Under the pieces are notes generated by a model, which worked only from the letters and a program-made list of their open reading frames with translations, searched no databases and was not told the DNA's origin. Shown piece after piece: positions 21,437 through 34,466 of a DNA stretch of 64,000 nucleotides. The position numbers were made by a program, and so were the translations under genes. The DNA comes from Lathyrus oleraceus (taxonomy: Eukaryota > Streptophyta > Magnoliopsida > Fabales > Fabaceae): NCBI RefSeq assembly GCF_024323335.1, contig NC_066579.1:129135854-129199853 (forward strand), given 5' to 3'. Every line of letters starts with the position of its first letter. Within the stretch, counting starts at the first letter, position 1.

Positions 21437-24400
21437 AAGAGACCCGCTAGGTCGACGTATCTAGGCAAAAGTAGGGGCATCCCGGCGAACCAAAAGGGTT
21501 CGGGCAAAAGTTAGGGATAAACATATAAAACATACACCCGGCAAGTCGAAAACCTGAAAAGGCGGCTTGGGCAAAAAAGGGTATTCTGGTGGACTGAAAA
21601 CCTGAAAAGGCGGTCCAGGCAAAAATTAGGGATTAAAAGCGTATGACTATGTCCCGTTCTCAGACAGCTTCATCCAAGTTCAAGGGACTGAACAAGCCAA
21701 TCACTTCTATCCGACAGTAGGGGATGAGATACTTGAAGACATAATGACAGTGGCAGAATTAAAATCAATAGGACTTTTTCTTCATAGCTTTCCTTTGTTG
21801 TCTCGACGATTTCCTCTTACTAGGATTTTTGTCTCCTTCTATTCAAATTGCCTATTTATAGGCCCTCTTTCAAAATCAATACAATTTCATTTCCAAAAAG
21901 ATGCTGTTGCTTTACTTTCTCTGTTTTGTTTGCGTAAGCGTCCATTGATTTAACTTGAATTGATATATGCATTTGAATATGATCAATGTTTACCAAAAAT
22001 GCATGCCTGGAATAGTAATAGCAACTACTACACGACTTCAGGATCGAGGAGAAGGTCTAATCACGCTTTCCAATGAGTCCGTCGCTAATTCTATTCCCCA
22101 ACAAGAATCAGTTATTTCCCAAAAGAGGTTGGCATCACCAGACAGACTGGTCACCTCTTCCATCCCAAGCCAGGCTCTGTTGAGTGTTTCCACCATCAGA
22201 CGGCAATCAAGTATCCCCTAGCTAAGAAAGGATCATCAATACAAATATCTCCGACCAGAGGACTGAGATTTATTTTCCCAGTAGAGTCCCCTGGAAGAAC
22301 GTTTCAGACCCATAGTGCATTCATTACATCATTTCACATCACATACCTACATACAATTTTCATTCCGCATCATATACATTACATCATTTTATAACATATA
22401 CATGTGTACAATGCTCTCATTTATTCCAGACGCATAATTCACTCATTACATCATTTCACAGCACACGCATGCATACAACAGTTGCATCTCATGCATCATG
22501 ACATGGCATGAAGCTAACTTTATTTTTCAGGTCAATTATCCTCCTGATACAGTCAAAACAAAGGTCCATTCAGACGGACATCTTTATCAATTACATTCAA
22601 GATTCAACTATATCCCTCAGATACTGCCTAGCGTACGGTATATTCCGAGGTGTAGTCTAGCGTACGACTACTTTCTTCTTCAGATACATCTTTCAGATAT
22701 GCTCCGTGTCAACATTCATTCTGACATCCTCCTAACGATGGCATCTATAAGTACATCCCAGACATTTATTGCAAATACAACATATACAAATACTATCAGA
22801 TATAGCCTAGCATACGGTTCATTCTGATTCAGCTCAACATATAACTCCTTCCACTCAGATACGATCTAACGGACGATCCATTCTGATCTTCAACTACTCC
22901 CAACACGGTCTAATGTACGACCCAGTTGGACCTTCACTTCTCAGGTACTGCCTAGCATACGGTCCATCCTGACTCATCTCAACACATGACTCCTTCAACT
23001 CAGATACGATCTAGCGTACGATCCATTCTGACCTTCAATAACTCAGATACAGTCTAATGTACGACCAAGTTAGACCTTCAAATCTTCAAATACCACTCAA
23101 ATACAGTCTAACGTACGACCAAGTTAGACCAGATTCTGCTTAGTGACAGTCTAATGTACGACCAAGTTAGACCTTCAAGTCAGATTTCGCAAATACAGTC
23201 TAATGTACGACCAAGTTAGACCCTCAAGTCAGATTCTGCAAATACAGTCTAATGTACGACCAAGTTAGACCTTCAAGTCAGATTCTGCAAATACAGTCTA
23301 ATGTACGACCAAGTTAGACCCTCAAGTCAGATTCTGCAAATACAGTCTAATGTACGACCAAGTTAGACCAGATGCGGCTCAAATACAGTCTAATGTACGA
23401 CCAAGTTAGACCAGATGCGGCTCAAATACAGTCTAATGTACGACCAAGTTAGACCAGATGCTGCTCAAATACAGTCTAATGTACGACCAAGTTAGACCAG
23501 ATGCTGCTCAGTGACAGTCTAATGTACGACCAAGTTAGACCAGATGCTGCTCAAATACAGTCTAATGTACGACCAAGTTAGACCTTCAACCGCTCAGATA
23601 CAGTCTAATGTACGACCAAGTTAGACCTTCAACCGCTTAGATACGGTTTAATGTACGACCAAGTTAGACCTTCATCTGCTCAGATGCTACCTAGTGACAG
23701 GTACATTTCTGAATTGTAGTCTAGTGTACGACTACCCCTTTTATAAGCAGATTCAGCCTAATGGACGGCTCATTCTGCTCAGATACGGTTTAATGTACGA
23801 CCCAGTTAGACCTTCATCTGCTCAGATGCTACCTAGTGTACGGTATATTTCTGAAGTGTAGTCTAGCGTATGACTACCCCCTTTCATCATCAGACACAGC
23901 CTAACGGACGACTCATCCTGCAACTCCAATACGGTCTAGCATAGGACCCATTTGGATCTTCAACTCAGATACGATCTAGCATACGATCCGGTCTGATCTT
24001 CTATCCCCAGTGGAATCACTCGCTTAATGGAGGTTTCGTTCTGCAACTCAGAGACGATCTAGCGTACGATCCATTCTGATTTTTCATCCTCAGCAAAGTC
24101 ATCCGCCCAATGAACAACTCACTCTGGTATTCAGATGCTGTCTAGCGTATGATCCATTCTGATCCCTTATCCCCAGCAGCGTATAACACATTCTGACTCC
24201 CCAACGAAGTCGACAACATAATGGATAACTCACTATACGGGCTAGCGTATGACCCGGTACGACATCCATGTCTTCAGATATCGTCTAATGAACGACGCAC
24301 CCTGAAGTTCTCATCATCAAATTCCCTGGATGGCATCTTTAAGCCCATCTCCATCAAGACTAGCTCCTGATTGACAAGCGCAAATTTTTGGGCATTTTAG

Positions 24401-24475
24401 TGTTCAATAATCTTCCACCTCCAGACCACGAATGGTGCACATACCATTCTACTCTCTCGGTTCAAGAATATTGAA
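21437..24475 (+). other. 3' untranslated region of the Ogre-like element
   Basis: About 3 kb between the pol remnant and the 3' LTR. The first part has repeated GGCAAAA/AAACCTGAAAAGGCGG motifs (21440-21640). The middle has no clear gene, and the rest is dominated by tandem and interspersed short repeats (22600-24300). Such variable 3' regions are known for legume Ogre elements. Confidence 0.75.
22600..24300 (+). repeat. Satellite-like tandem repeats in the Ogre 3' region
   Basis: The core is TCTAATGTACGACCAAGTTA plus GACC, repeated about fifteen times between 23040 and 23810 at spacings of roughly 41-48 bp. The linkers alternate between TTCAAGTCAGATTCTGCAAA-like and AGATGCTGCTCAAATA-like forms. 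On both sides lie more diverged relatives (CTAGCGTACG, CTAACGGACG). The central block is the most homogeneous, as expected of local tandem expansion. Confidence 0.92.
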
Positions 24476-24476
24476 C

Positions 24477-24484
24477 AGGGGCAG
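24477..24484 (+). other. Polypurine tract of the Ogre-like element
   Basis: AGGGGCAG lies immediately before the 3' LTR, where plus-strand DNA synthesis is primed. It is short and interrupted by a C. Confidence 0.55.
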
Positions 24485-24485
24485 C

Positions 24486-26487
24486 TGTCATACCCCAAAA
24501 TTTGCCCATTAATATTTCAAGACATTTTTCAGGGCACTCCGACTCATTTTTATGACACTGATCTCAAAGGAACGAAGGCCCAGCTCACGAATGGCCCAAT
24601 CCAGAAAATGGCCCAAAATTGGCCTGTTCGCTACGCGTTCGCTACACGCTCGCCTAGCGAACGTTCGCTACACGCTCGCCTAGCGAACGTTCGCTACACG
24701 TTCGCTACCAGCTCGCCTAGCGAAGCTGACAGACAACAGAAAATTTCGGGCTTCATCCTGAGCCCATTAGGTCATGGAAAAGGCATTATAAATACCAGCA
24801 CTTCAGCAATGAAAAGAGGACGAAAAAACGGAGGAAGACGGACGAAAACCCTGGCACAGAAACCCTGGAGGCTACTTTAGAGAGTTCCGAGTGAAGAAAC
24901 CCTGAAGGCCGCTCCTCCGCTCCGAAGCTACCGCCGCCCAACTCCATCCGATACCAAAAGCGATCAGTCTTTTCAACATAGCAGCTTAGTTGCAAACAGG
25001 TTTGCGCATCACTACTATTTTATGCTTTTAATTGGTAATCTCTATATCCTTAAAGCATCATGATTGGAGTTTCGAATATGTAATTTGATTTCACATGCTA
25101 ATTTAAATATGCTTGAATATCATGAATGTTTGTCCATGCTATTCCTGTAATCAAATGCCATAAAAGTTCAGGTCTTCGGAGGTCATGCTGCTGTCAAACT
25201 CCAAACCCGTGGCCGCTCGCTAGCACATCGCTAAGCGAGCCTGTAGCGAGCATTCGCTGAGCCTTCGCTAGGCGAAGCAGAGGCGAACGGGACAGTGGCT
25301 GCTTTGTCTCTTTGCTGTTCTATCTTATGTTTATCTAATCATGATTTATTATAGTTCTGCATCATTTGGCCTGAGTTCATGACTGTTATGTTTATTTTAT
25401 GGTGCAATTGTCAAATCATACTTTATCTCAATGCTCTAACCCGTGTGCTGAATTGTGTAAAGGTTTACATATTCCCAAGGAAATGGCCGGCTAGGTATTC
25501 CGCTTTATGTGCGGGATACCCTTATGGAGATTCATCCCGAATTATTCAATTAATTAATTTTAATGTATTAATTTTAATGTATTGATTTTAATGTGGAGAT
25601 TCATCCTAATCACCTAATTGACTTTAAAATATGACCTTTAAACATGTGATTTTGGACCTCTCTTTGCTGCCCTACGGTATTACGGTATAACGGTCATGTC
25701 CCGCGAATGTAGGGATACACTTAGCAAAGACCCTTCGATTAAATCATCATAAAATAAATCATGGTCCCTCGGATGTTGCCTTCGAATATATGATTTTGTC
25801 CCTCGATGACCCTTCGGTGTAGCTTACGGTTAAATGATGATCGTCCCTTCGAATGCTAAGGTATCCTCACAACTGTTGCCTTCGATGACCAATCAATGAC
25901 CCTTCGATGACCCTTCTACATCCAAAGGATAAAACTGCTTACTCCTCAATAGTAAGGACAGTTTTACCCTCATAAGGATAGGAAATGCCCAGAAAGACCT
26001 CGGACAGGTATAACCCATAATTGCTCATTCATAACCTAAAACTACTTTTCACACCTTACACTTTTCAAAACCTCCATTAGAAGATCACCACTTGGCATAC
26101 ATTCGCACTAGAATCATTGCCGAGTTATATTTTTCTAAACTATTTTCAAAACTAAACGAGATAACCACTTTGTATACACTCATTCAAGAATCATTACAAA
26201 GTTAAGTTCTCCTTTTCAAAACATTTTCTACACAATTTTCAAACACTTTTTCAAACGAGAAAAACATAAATGATTGAGCAATTAAGAGCCCATGGATAAC
26301 CATGGATACAAAGGGTGCTAACACCTTCCCTTTGTATAATGTACCTCCCGAACCTAAGAATCTAAATTAAGGTCTTTCCTGTTCTTTTCCACCTTTCCTT
26401 ATGGGATAAAAGAAAAGTCGGTGGCGACTCTTGCTAACCGCGACATTGCGATTAAAAAACACATTAAAGTCAGTTCACCGTATGACA
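24486..26487 (+). repeat. 3' LTR of the Ogre-like element
   Basis: Same length (2,002 bp) as the 5' LTR. Four substitutions were seen by eye: GAAGACCC/GAAGGCCC, AAAACTGG/AAAATTGG, AAGGTCGC/AAGGCCGC and CACATTTTT/CACAATTTT. It is followed by the target duplication CTTAC (26488-26492). Confidence 0.95.
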
Positions 26488-26799
26488 CTTACAGAGTATA
26501 TCTTGACTGTTTGGTTGTTGAGGACGCACTTCAATAGCTATGTTAATCACCATGAGATGCGGTCATTTGACAAGATAGTGTTATACTTTGAATGGTTGGC
26601 ATGCAGATCACGTCGCATTGTTCCTCATCTTTCCGAACGCGTCATGCGACAGTTCGGATATACTCATACCATTTCCAGACACCCTGTTTTCTCCGCTCCT
26701 CCTACCTTAACACGTATACAGATAGATGACATGTTTAATGATTATGAGAGTCATCTAGTATCGCAGGTGGCACGAGCTACCATAGCTGAGAGAGAATGA

Positions 26800-27600
26800 A
26801 GCTACGTCAAAGGGTACATCAGATGGTTCTTCAGGGTATCACATACATAGTACAGGTTGCTCCAGATGACCCACCGAGACCAGCTCATTAAGAATTACTA
26901 TAGGAGGAGCATACATAACTAGATCATGCTGAGGATGTCTTATATAGGTGTCGTCGCATAGTGGAGATTGCGCAAGCAGGCATTGACAGAGGCACGAGGG
27001 GCATTGATGTATTAGAGACAAAGCTAGGGGACAAGTGAGATTGATGGCCGAGGAGGAAGAGCTGGCAGAGGAGGCAGAGGACGTAGATGATACGTAGCCA
27101 ACCATACACAGTAGTGTCTTAGTATATAGTAATATTATCATGGTGTGAATTTCATTTTGACGGTCTTGCTACTTTATTGATCTCGATTGTATGATATTTT
27201 GACATTTATTGATATTTTATTTATGTATGAAATTTTTAACCATCTAGGATTATGTATGTAGATGTTTGTTTTTTGATCGTATGATATGGTTTAAGTCTTC
27301 ATTTGAAATTCAAATAAATAAAATATAATATGAAAGACTAAGTTTTGAGACATTACGGAAATGTATCTCCGTAATATTCACAGAGATGCATCTTCGATTC
27401 AATTCACGTGTATAATGATTTTTGAGGATGTATGTTTTAAATTGTTACAAAGATGTATCTCCGGAACATTTCAAACTTCATTCTGAATTTGGTGTGTCCA
27501 AAGATGTATCTCCGAAAACTAAATGTATTTAAATAATTTCACGTGGTGGTTAAAAAATATTAAAGACGTATTAAAAAATCCTAAAATTAATTGACCTCCT
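26800..27600. other. PMD 3' remainder and ATGTATCTCCG spacer, copy 2
   Basis: Equivalent to 6210-7029, but with only one full copy of the 51-bp segment. No gene seen. Confidence 0.6.
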
Positions 27601-29010
27601 AAATTGATAGCTCTGGATTTGATTCCTCATATAAAAAGATCAAATCGAGTTCAATTTAATATTTAATACTATTTAGTTTGAATAACTTTTGAATGATTAA
27701 ATTACAATCTTAATATTTTTAACTAAATATTTTTTCTTGGCCTATATTCTTTTAATAATAATATAATATTATTGATATCGCTAAAACACTGATCACACAA
27801 TACAAAATAAACTTGAGTCAATTTGTTGTTCTATGAAAGCCATCTTCCTCATATTCGGGACCATTTCAATGATTCGACTTGGATTTAAGCGGGTTGATGG
27901 TAGACTTGTTCGTCTAAATGAGATGGTGAGTTCTGATAGCTAACAAATATTTTATGATTAATTCAACATCAAACATCAAGCCGGAACTTACAAATACTCA
28001 TACACTTAAATTAGTGATTATTTAAGGTAGAAATAAATTTTATAGATGTAAAGGGCATGTAAATGAATTTGATGTTTATTTTGCCATATATAGACCGATT
28101 TTATGGTATTTGTGGACTTATAACCTTTTATAGCAAGATAGTGGTTTGATGAGACATGTGTTAGTGTTTTTATTGTTTTGTGATCTAAAAGTATTATTCA
28201 ATTATTCACATTGATTAAGTATTTTTTAGGGCATAATTATTCGTTTATATTTGTAGACCCTGTAACCTCTTATATTTTGATCTTGATTAAAATTATTTGT
28301 GAAAGACACCGTGGATCATATTTTTATTGGATCGTCACAAATATTTTTGTCACGAGGCAAAAAGTAATTATTATTATTCCAAAATGTTTATAAAACAAAC
28401 TTTAATAAAAAAACAAAGAATTAAAATAAATAAATTAAAATCTTAGAAAAAATGAGCGTAGAAATTTTTAAAAAGTTTGTAATAAGGTTGATATGTAGAA
28501 AAGTCCAAATAAAATAGATTATATAAATTTATAAAATATTAAATTTAAGTTAAAAGAATACGAAGAAAAAAATATAATTGAGACGATTATATTATAGTAG
28601 TATAGATGAATAAATACATTAATATTGTTGGATTAGATTTGATTCCTCATATGAAAAAACCGAATCCAGTTCAATTTAATATTTAATGCTATTTAGTTTG
28701 AATTAACATTTAATAATTAAATTACATTTTAATATTTTTAACTATATATTTGTTGTTGCCTTGTATTCTATTAATAATAATATAATATTATTGATATCGC
28801 TAAAGGACTGTTCACACAACACACAAGATAAACATGAGTCAATTTTGATTCCACTTTTTAGGGTAATTATAACTGTTGTTTGTTTTTCAGTTTTGTTAAG
28901 ATTCTGTTTCCATTAATATATTGATTTTTTCTTTCAAAATTGAGTTTGTTTTTTCAATTAAAATAAGATCCTACAACCTTAATAGGAAAATCTTTTAATT
29001 CTCCATGATT
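27601..29010. other. AT-rich spacer with direct duplications, copy 2
   Basis: Equivalent to 7030-8460. Both ~210-bp duplicates and block Y are present. No gene seen. Confidence 0.55.
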
Positions 29011-29161
29011 TGTGCGCTGGGTTTTTGACCCGGTTGCTAAAACAATTCCATTTTTCAGGTTTAAATAGAAACCTAAATCTCACTGTTTTTTATTACACTT
29101 CAATACTTCACTTTCTTTATTAATTCTCTCTTTGTTACATACACTTTTTCTTACTCAAAAC

Positions 29162-29557
29162 ATGAGTTCTAACTCTTCCGTTGCTTCTAACTCTATTGAT
29201 TCTTTCAATGAAAATGATAGCGTGGATTCTAAGATAACAGTGTCAAAGAATGTTGTTGATGATTACTTAGGAACTTATGGGGGTTATCACTTCTTATGTC
29301 ACTTGGCTGGAACTGAAAATTATGTTAAAGCTTGCGAGAGTATTGTGGAAGAGGTGAAGAAGGAAGCTTTGGACATTTTTAGTGCTTTCCGAGAGAGTAA
29401 CGCGAAGGAATGTGTTAGGGTTGGTGAAAAAAGAAAGTGCAATGAAATGACTGTTAAGAGCTCTAGAGATGTTTCCAAGAGGAGGAGAACGGACTCTCGA
29501 GCCATCGCGAGTAGCATGTCGAGCAATTGCGATACCGCTCGACGCAGTAAAAAGTGA
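29162..29557 (+). CDS. Truncated BED zinc-finger protein, 131 aa, copy 2
   Basis: The predicted protein is identical to that at 8614-9009; the coding sequence differs by a synonymous change (TGT to TGC near the 3' end). The T-run upstream is one base shorter, which closes the upstream in-frame extension seen in copies 1 and 3 and supports the ATG used here. Confidence 0.6.
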   Translation: MSSNSSVASNSIDSFNENDSVDSKITVSKNVVDDYLGTYGGYHFLCHLAGTENYVKACESIVEEVKKEALDIFSAFRESNAKECVRVGEKRKCNEMTVKSSRDVSKRRRTDSRAIASSMSSNCDTARRSKK

Positions 29558-30490
29558 TGAATTTAAGTCTATGTGTGATTTGGTTTTAAGAAATGGTTTA
29601 GGGTTTGAGCTACCTTCTTTTGAAATGATACTATGAGTTTATCTACATAAGATATTATGTATTTTATATAATTATGATTAATATATAGAATTTGACAATT
29701 TGCTACTGTTGTTTACTATAGCTTAACTTGTTTATTTATGAAGTCTGAATTACATTGGACTTAAGTTGTATATGTTTTTCTCTACTATCTTAAAATTGAG
29801 TATGGTCATTCTCTTATGATTTTTTTTCTATTACATTTGCTTTGGGTTTGGGTCTTTCTACTTTTGAAGAGGAGAAAAAGAATATTGATGAATATTTTAG
29901 TTTAGACTTGAAGCATCATTTGTTTTAATATTAAAATATTTAACCATTTGTTTTTAATGAGTCAGTTTGAAAAAAGTTTCAATTCTGCTTGTTAGATTTT
30001 TGTCGTCTTCAATTTTTCCAGAAGGTGTATTTGGAGAGTGAATTACTATTAAGAAATTCAAACAACAATTCTTTGTTTGTTGACAAGTTACTGTCTTGGA
30101 AGAATGTGTAACTAAGTGTAGTTTTAATTTAATTTTTGGAAGAGTCACTAACAATTTAATGGTATAAAATTGATTTTGAAATGATTTCAAAATGTTTAGT
30201 TTTTTTAAAATAGATTTAATTCTACTTCCATAATCCTTGAAATTATATTTTATAATTTTTTAGTTTAATTATTATTTTTATATTAAAATTTATTATTCAA
30301 CTTCAATTTTATTTAAAACTATATTTTCACAATCAGTCCACCTTTAACCAAAATCAATTTTATGTAATCAATTATTCAAAATCAATTTTTTTCACTACAA
30401 AATCAAATGTATAGCGTTCTTCCTAGTTGAGGATGGTTGTGTTTTCAAGTGTTTGTAACCAAATAAACTTAGGGATCTAACAGCCTTCGG
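29558..30490. other. 3' flank of the BED-type gene, copy 2
   Basis: AT-rich, no gene seen; equivalent to 9010-9945. Confidence 0.55.
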
Positions 30491-32414
30491 GTAACATCCT
30501 AAAACTCGGATTCATAATTAAAAGGATAAAATTCATATTTTAGAATGCTACTCAAACACAACATACATATTTTCTAAAATTTTCAACACTCGCAGCGGAA
30601 CTCAAATAAATAATGTACTTCAATTATCTCTTCAACATGGAAATATTTGATCAAAATAACATAATAAAAAAATAACTCAAAATAAATAGCACACCATATT
30701 CCCAATGTTATAGATTAGAGCATATAAATCAACTAAATATAGATAAGTGATAAAATAAACGAAGAAAAACTGAAAGGCCATTTTCCAACTCACAACAATG
30801 CTTACTCCTCTTGAGTATCCGTACAAGACAACATTACACATTCGATCACACATCAACACAATAATTCAAATCACATAGCCTTTATGTATGCAATGTGACA
30901 CACAACTCGACTCTTATGCTCGTGGTACCAATTTGGACACCAGAGATCCCCACTTCTGAATCCATGACTCGTCTTTTTCAACATAATATGATGTAAGTCA
31001 TACAATAATGCAACAACAATAATTACGGTTCCACTTCTAACCATAATCAACAACGGAATACAACACTCAACAATAGTCCCCACTTCTGAACAACACACCT
31101 CAACATAACACCTACAATTATATTTATAGCACATAATTGTATTCACAACACAACAACTCATACACATAATCAGAGTTCAACATATACAATCATGAAAATC
31201 AATTCAACTATTACTTCATCATAATAATAATCCACCTTAATTAATCAATTACATCAAATTCCCAAAAACAACAGTCAAACATCGAGTACATGAGAAAACA
31301 TAATAAAAAATTGGACTAATCACTCAAAACAACCTTTGACAGTCATGACGACCAGGTCGTCATCTAGGTGACGAGAGTCACCCAACCCGTCACCACCCCC
31401 CAACTTCATAACCTGTCACCTATGTGACGACCGACAGAAGGATTTCTTCCTGGAGATCATGACGGTCAGCTATCTCAAAAGTATGACGGGAAGTCTGTCA
31501 CGCTCATGATTCCTGTCACACTGTTGCAGAATGTAATTTCTACATTTTGGCCATGAGAGTTCATTTGAAGCTCCAATTTTGTCCCCCGTTACCCCAATTT
31601 GCACATAAAATAATACATACATATGATACATGGATTAAATCACCACATACTCATTGATTATCATTCAATTTCATCAATTAATCCCAAATTCAAGGTTATA
31701 CTCATAATTCCCAAGTATTTCAATGGCAACAACCATGTTCGAAATTCATATCAACATATTATACATAATATTCACCATATAACATAGCATAAATTTATAC
31801 CTTAAGCGTGGAATTAAATTGATGATCACACAATCATCATCAAAACTCATAGAACACAACAATGGTGAGAAAAACCTAGAGGAAGATGAGGATCTCTCTC
31901 TCTACCCCTCATGCAATACACCTATATTCAAGTAGTTTTCCTCCATACCTGAGTTCCCAGCAAAAGCTCCAAGCTTGGGTATGGTTTCTCATTCTCTCTC
32001 TAACCCTTTTTCTTCTCTTCTCACACTTGTCTATTTTCCCAATTCTACATACCGTTAAGTTTGGCTACTCTCCCTTTATTATTTATTTTGACATAAATTA
32101 TAATTAATTTCCCTATTCACACTTTTAACACCCCCCCCCCCCCCCACTTAATCTTCCCTTTATTCTATCCCCTTATTTTTCTAGTAATTCTATTTTCTAC
32201 TCCAAATCATTATCTTTCTCTTATTTTTATATTTATTTAAACAATATTATGCTATTTTAATTTAATTAATTAATTAAAATCCTAATAATCCCCAATCACC
32301 ACATAACACATACTATCACCAATTGTAAATGATTAAAAACATATTAAATCATTTAAATAATTAAATCAAACAATAAAATTTAATTAAATAAATTAATCGA
32401 ATTCAGAGTGTTAT
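30491..32414 (-). mobile_element. Ty3/gypsy chromovirus-type LTR, spanning copies 2 and 3
   Basis: Equivalent to 9946-11868. It carries the longest homopolymer C run (near 32130) of the copies. Confidence 0.75.
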
Positions 32415-32423
32415 AAATCTCGC

Positions 32424-33256
32424 TCACTTATAGAATTTTTGCCCTCTAAAATTACCTGAACGAAACAACCCCGAATAAGAATCTCTCATCCGACTCTGCA
32501 GCTTCCACGTTATGTTTCCTTCAGTAGGTCCTCTCCAAACAACCTTCACCAAGACGGTCTTTTTACCTCTAAAGTGTTTCATTTTCCGATCATCAATTTG
32601 CAATGATGATGCCTCTACAGTCAAGTTATCTCTCACTTGCACATCATCCATTTGAGTCACATGAGACGGATCTGGAGCATACTTCTGAAGTTGAGACACA
32701 TGAAACACACTGTGAAGATTCGAAAGTGATGGTGGTAAAACAAATTTATACCAACATATTAAATTCAAGTTCTCTCCTCTGCTTATCATGGTAACTCTTA
32801 TGTCGACTCTGCGAAGCTTACATATTCTCATGAATCATCTTGATCTTCTCAGTCGTCTGCTGAAAAATCTTTGGCTCAAGCACAACACTTTAGCCAGGCT
32901 CATACCAACACAAAGGTGTCTTACACCTTCTACCATGAAAAGCCTTAAAATGTGTCATTCCAATACGAGAATGGAAATTGTTATTGTAGGTGAACTCAAT
33001 CAATGTAAAGTAGCTATCTCAATCACCTCATTTCTTAAACACGTAAGCTCTTAGCAAATCTTCCACTGAATGGATGGTCCTCTCAATCTGATTGTCCGTC
33101 TGCGGATCATAAGGAGAACTCAACCGCAACTTAGTTACTAAGGCTTCCTGAAAAATCTCCCAGAACCATGAATTGAACATCAAATCTCTATCTGAAACGG
33201 ATAATTGATCTTTATCGAAATAAAATGAGCCAATTCTCAAACCATCAATGCCCCAA
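32424..33256 (-). pseudogene. Ty3/gypsy integrase/chromodomain remnant, copy 3
   Basis: As in copy 2, with core (33028-33240) and tail frames separately open. Replacements relative to copy 2 include PQTDN for PQTDS, LLRAYVF for LLRACVF, and RGPTEG for RGPAEG. The catalytic Asp and Glu motifs remain visible. Confidence 0.85.
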
Positions 33257-33306
33257 GCAAAATAGCAACGTGGTAGACCGCTTGTTAATAATTTGCAATG
33301 ACCTGT

Positions 33307-33408
33307 TTAGCTAGGGGACTTTTTCCCTCATAAATTTTTGTTTTGTGGAGGATTTTTTGCACTAGTGAGGGGTTTAATCCCTATCTAAACACATTTTTTC
33401 TTGTAGTG
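33307..33408. mobile_element. CACTA transposon terminus, copy 3
   Basis: The minus strand from 33408 starts CACTACAAGAAAAAATGTG, as in copy 1. Confidence 0.68.
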
Positions 33409-33733
33409 ATAGTAGACTTGTTCGTCTAGATGAGATGGTGAGTTCTCATAGCTAACGAATATTTTATGAATGGTCTATCATTAAGGTGGAATTTGCAAAT
33501 ACTCAGATGCTTAAGTTAGTAACTATTCCAAAAAGTTTACACAAAAAACTTTAATAAAAAAAATTAAAATTTAGAAAAAAATGAATGTCGTTGGTAGTAG
33601 GGTTGAAATGTAGAAAAGTTCAAATAAAATAGATATATAAAATTATAAAATATTTAATTTAAGTTACAAAAAGTTGAAGAAAAAATATAATTAAGACAAT
33701 TATATTATAGTATAGATGAATATATAAAAAGAC
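33409..33733. other. AT-rich spacer (repeat block Y), copy 3
   Basis: No gene seen; equivalent to 2374-2699. Confidence 0.55.
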
Positions 33734-34459
33734 TGGGCTTTGAGCCAGCTTTGAGAGAGTCTAGAAACTATGAATTGGTTGCCAATTTTAAATCAAAGTT
33801 TTCAGAACCTGTGCTGACAACTCACATACGTTTGATTGAGAGTGATGCCGCTAAAATTTATACAATGGATATTTTCAAAGAAGTTAAAGATGAAATTATG
33901 AAGGTCGGTGCAATGATTGTTAAGAGTAGATTTTCTCGCGGGTATATGAAGATTTATACATTGAAAAAATATTATCGGGAGAAATATGAAAGATAAGTTT
34001 TTTAGGATGGTACAACATTTCAATGTTCGTGTAGGTTATTTTATTCTCGTGGGTTTCCATCTTCTCATATGTTTTATGTCATGAAGGAAGAATATGTTGA
34101 TCACATTCCTACCAGTTTGGTTTTGTCGCGATGGGCTAAAGATGCCAAAATTTAATATTTGAACATGAATTGTAATGGTTCAGTTGATTCGAATTTGATT
34201 GACCAAGCTCGGTTTGGTGCATACTGTTCTACTTTTATTACTTTTTGCAAACAAGCTTAAAAAAATAATTGTGTTTATGGGGAAATAATGGATGACATTC
34301 TGAATTTATAGAAAATGTATTATAGTAATGAAGATCATATTGGGACAACAAAGTCAATCGTAGGTGATCCAACGAAAGTGAAACGTAAAGATATTCCAAA
34401 GAAAAAATGCCACCTCCTGCTATAGAGATGTTGATCCTCTCCCACCTACTGGTATGCAT
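33734..34459 (+). pseudogene. FAR1/MULE transposase C-terminal remnant, copy 3
   Basis: The segment 33751-33996 is open for 81 codons as in copy 1 (one change, KVGAM for KAGAM). The SWIM-like region and tail are broken by the same stops as in copy 1. Confidence 0.84.
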
Positions 34460-34466
34460 GCTAATA

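Larger units (their letters stand above)
16394..26487 (+). mobile_element. Ogre-like Ty3/gypsy element, deleted and non-autonomous
   Basis: A 10,094-bp element with two 2,002-bp LTRs starting TGTCATACCCC and ending GTATGACA. Its primer-binding site is complementary to Arg tRNA, a hallmark of Ogre elements of legumes. By eye the LTRs differ at about four positions (0.2%), so insertion is recent. The internal 6.1 kb is far shorter than in autonomous Ogre elements. It keeps a gag open frame lacking the capsid part, a joined protease-side/RNase H fragment without the reverse-transcriptase core, an incomplete integrase, and a long 3' region of tandem repeats. It must have used enzymes supplied in trans (inference). 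Confidence 0.95.
13919..26799 (+). pseudogene. MAIN-like PMD pseudogene, copy 2, split by copia LTR and Ogre element
   Basis: Same gene remnant as copy 1, with a 124-codon open core (14200-14574). It is interrupted twice: by the shared copia LTR (14943-16296), and by a 10.1-kb Ogre-like element (16394-26487) that entered just after codons for NRATEP. The 3' part resumes at 26488 and ends at 26799. The reading frame that begins at 26431 inside the Ogre LTR is a chance fusion. Shared defects include the TGA replacing the Trp codon of NEDW (here GAA TGA) and the frameshift at YNWG. Confidence 0.87.

Noticed and set aside
26431..26799. 122-codon frame beginning inside the Ogre 3' LTR
   Set aside because: It is a chance fusion of LTR end and PMD pseudogene created by the insertion; the same PMD part is present without it in copies 1 and 3.
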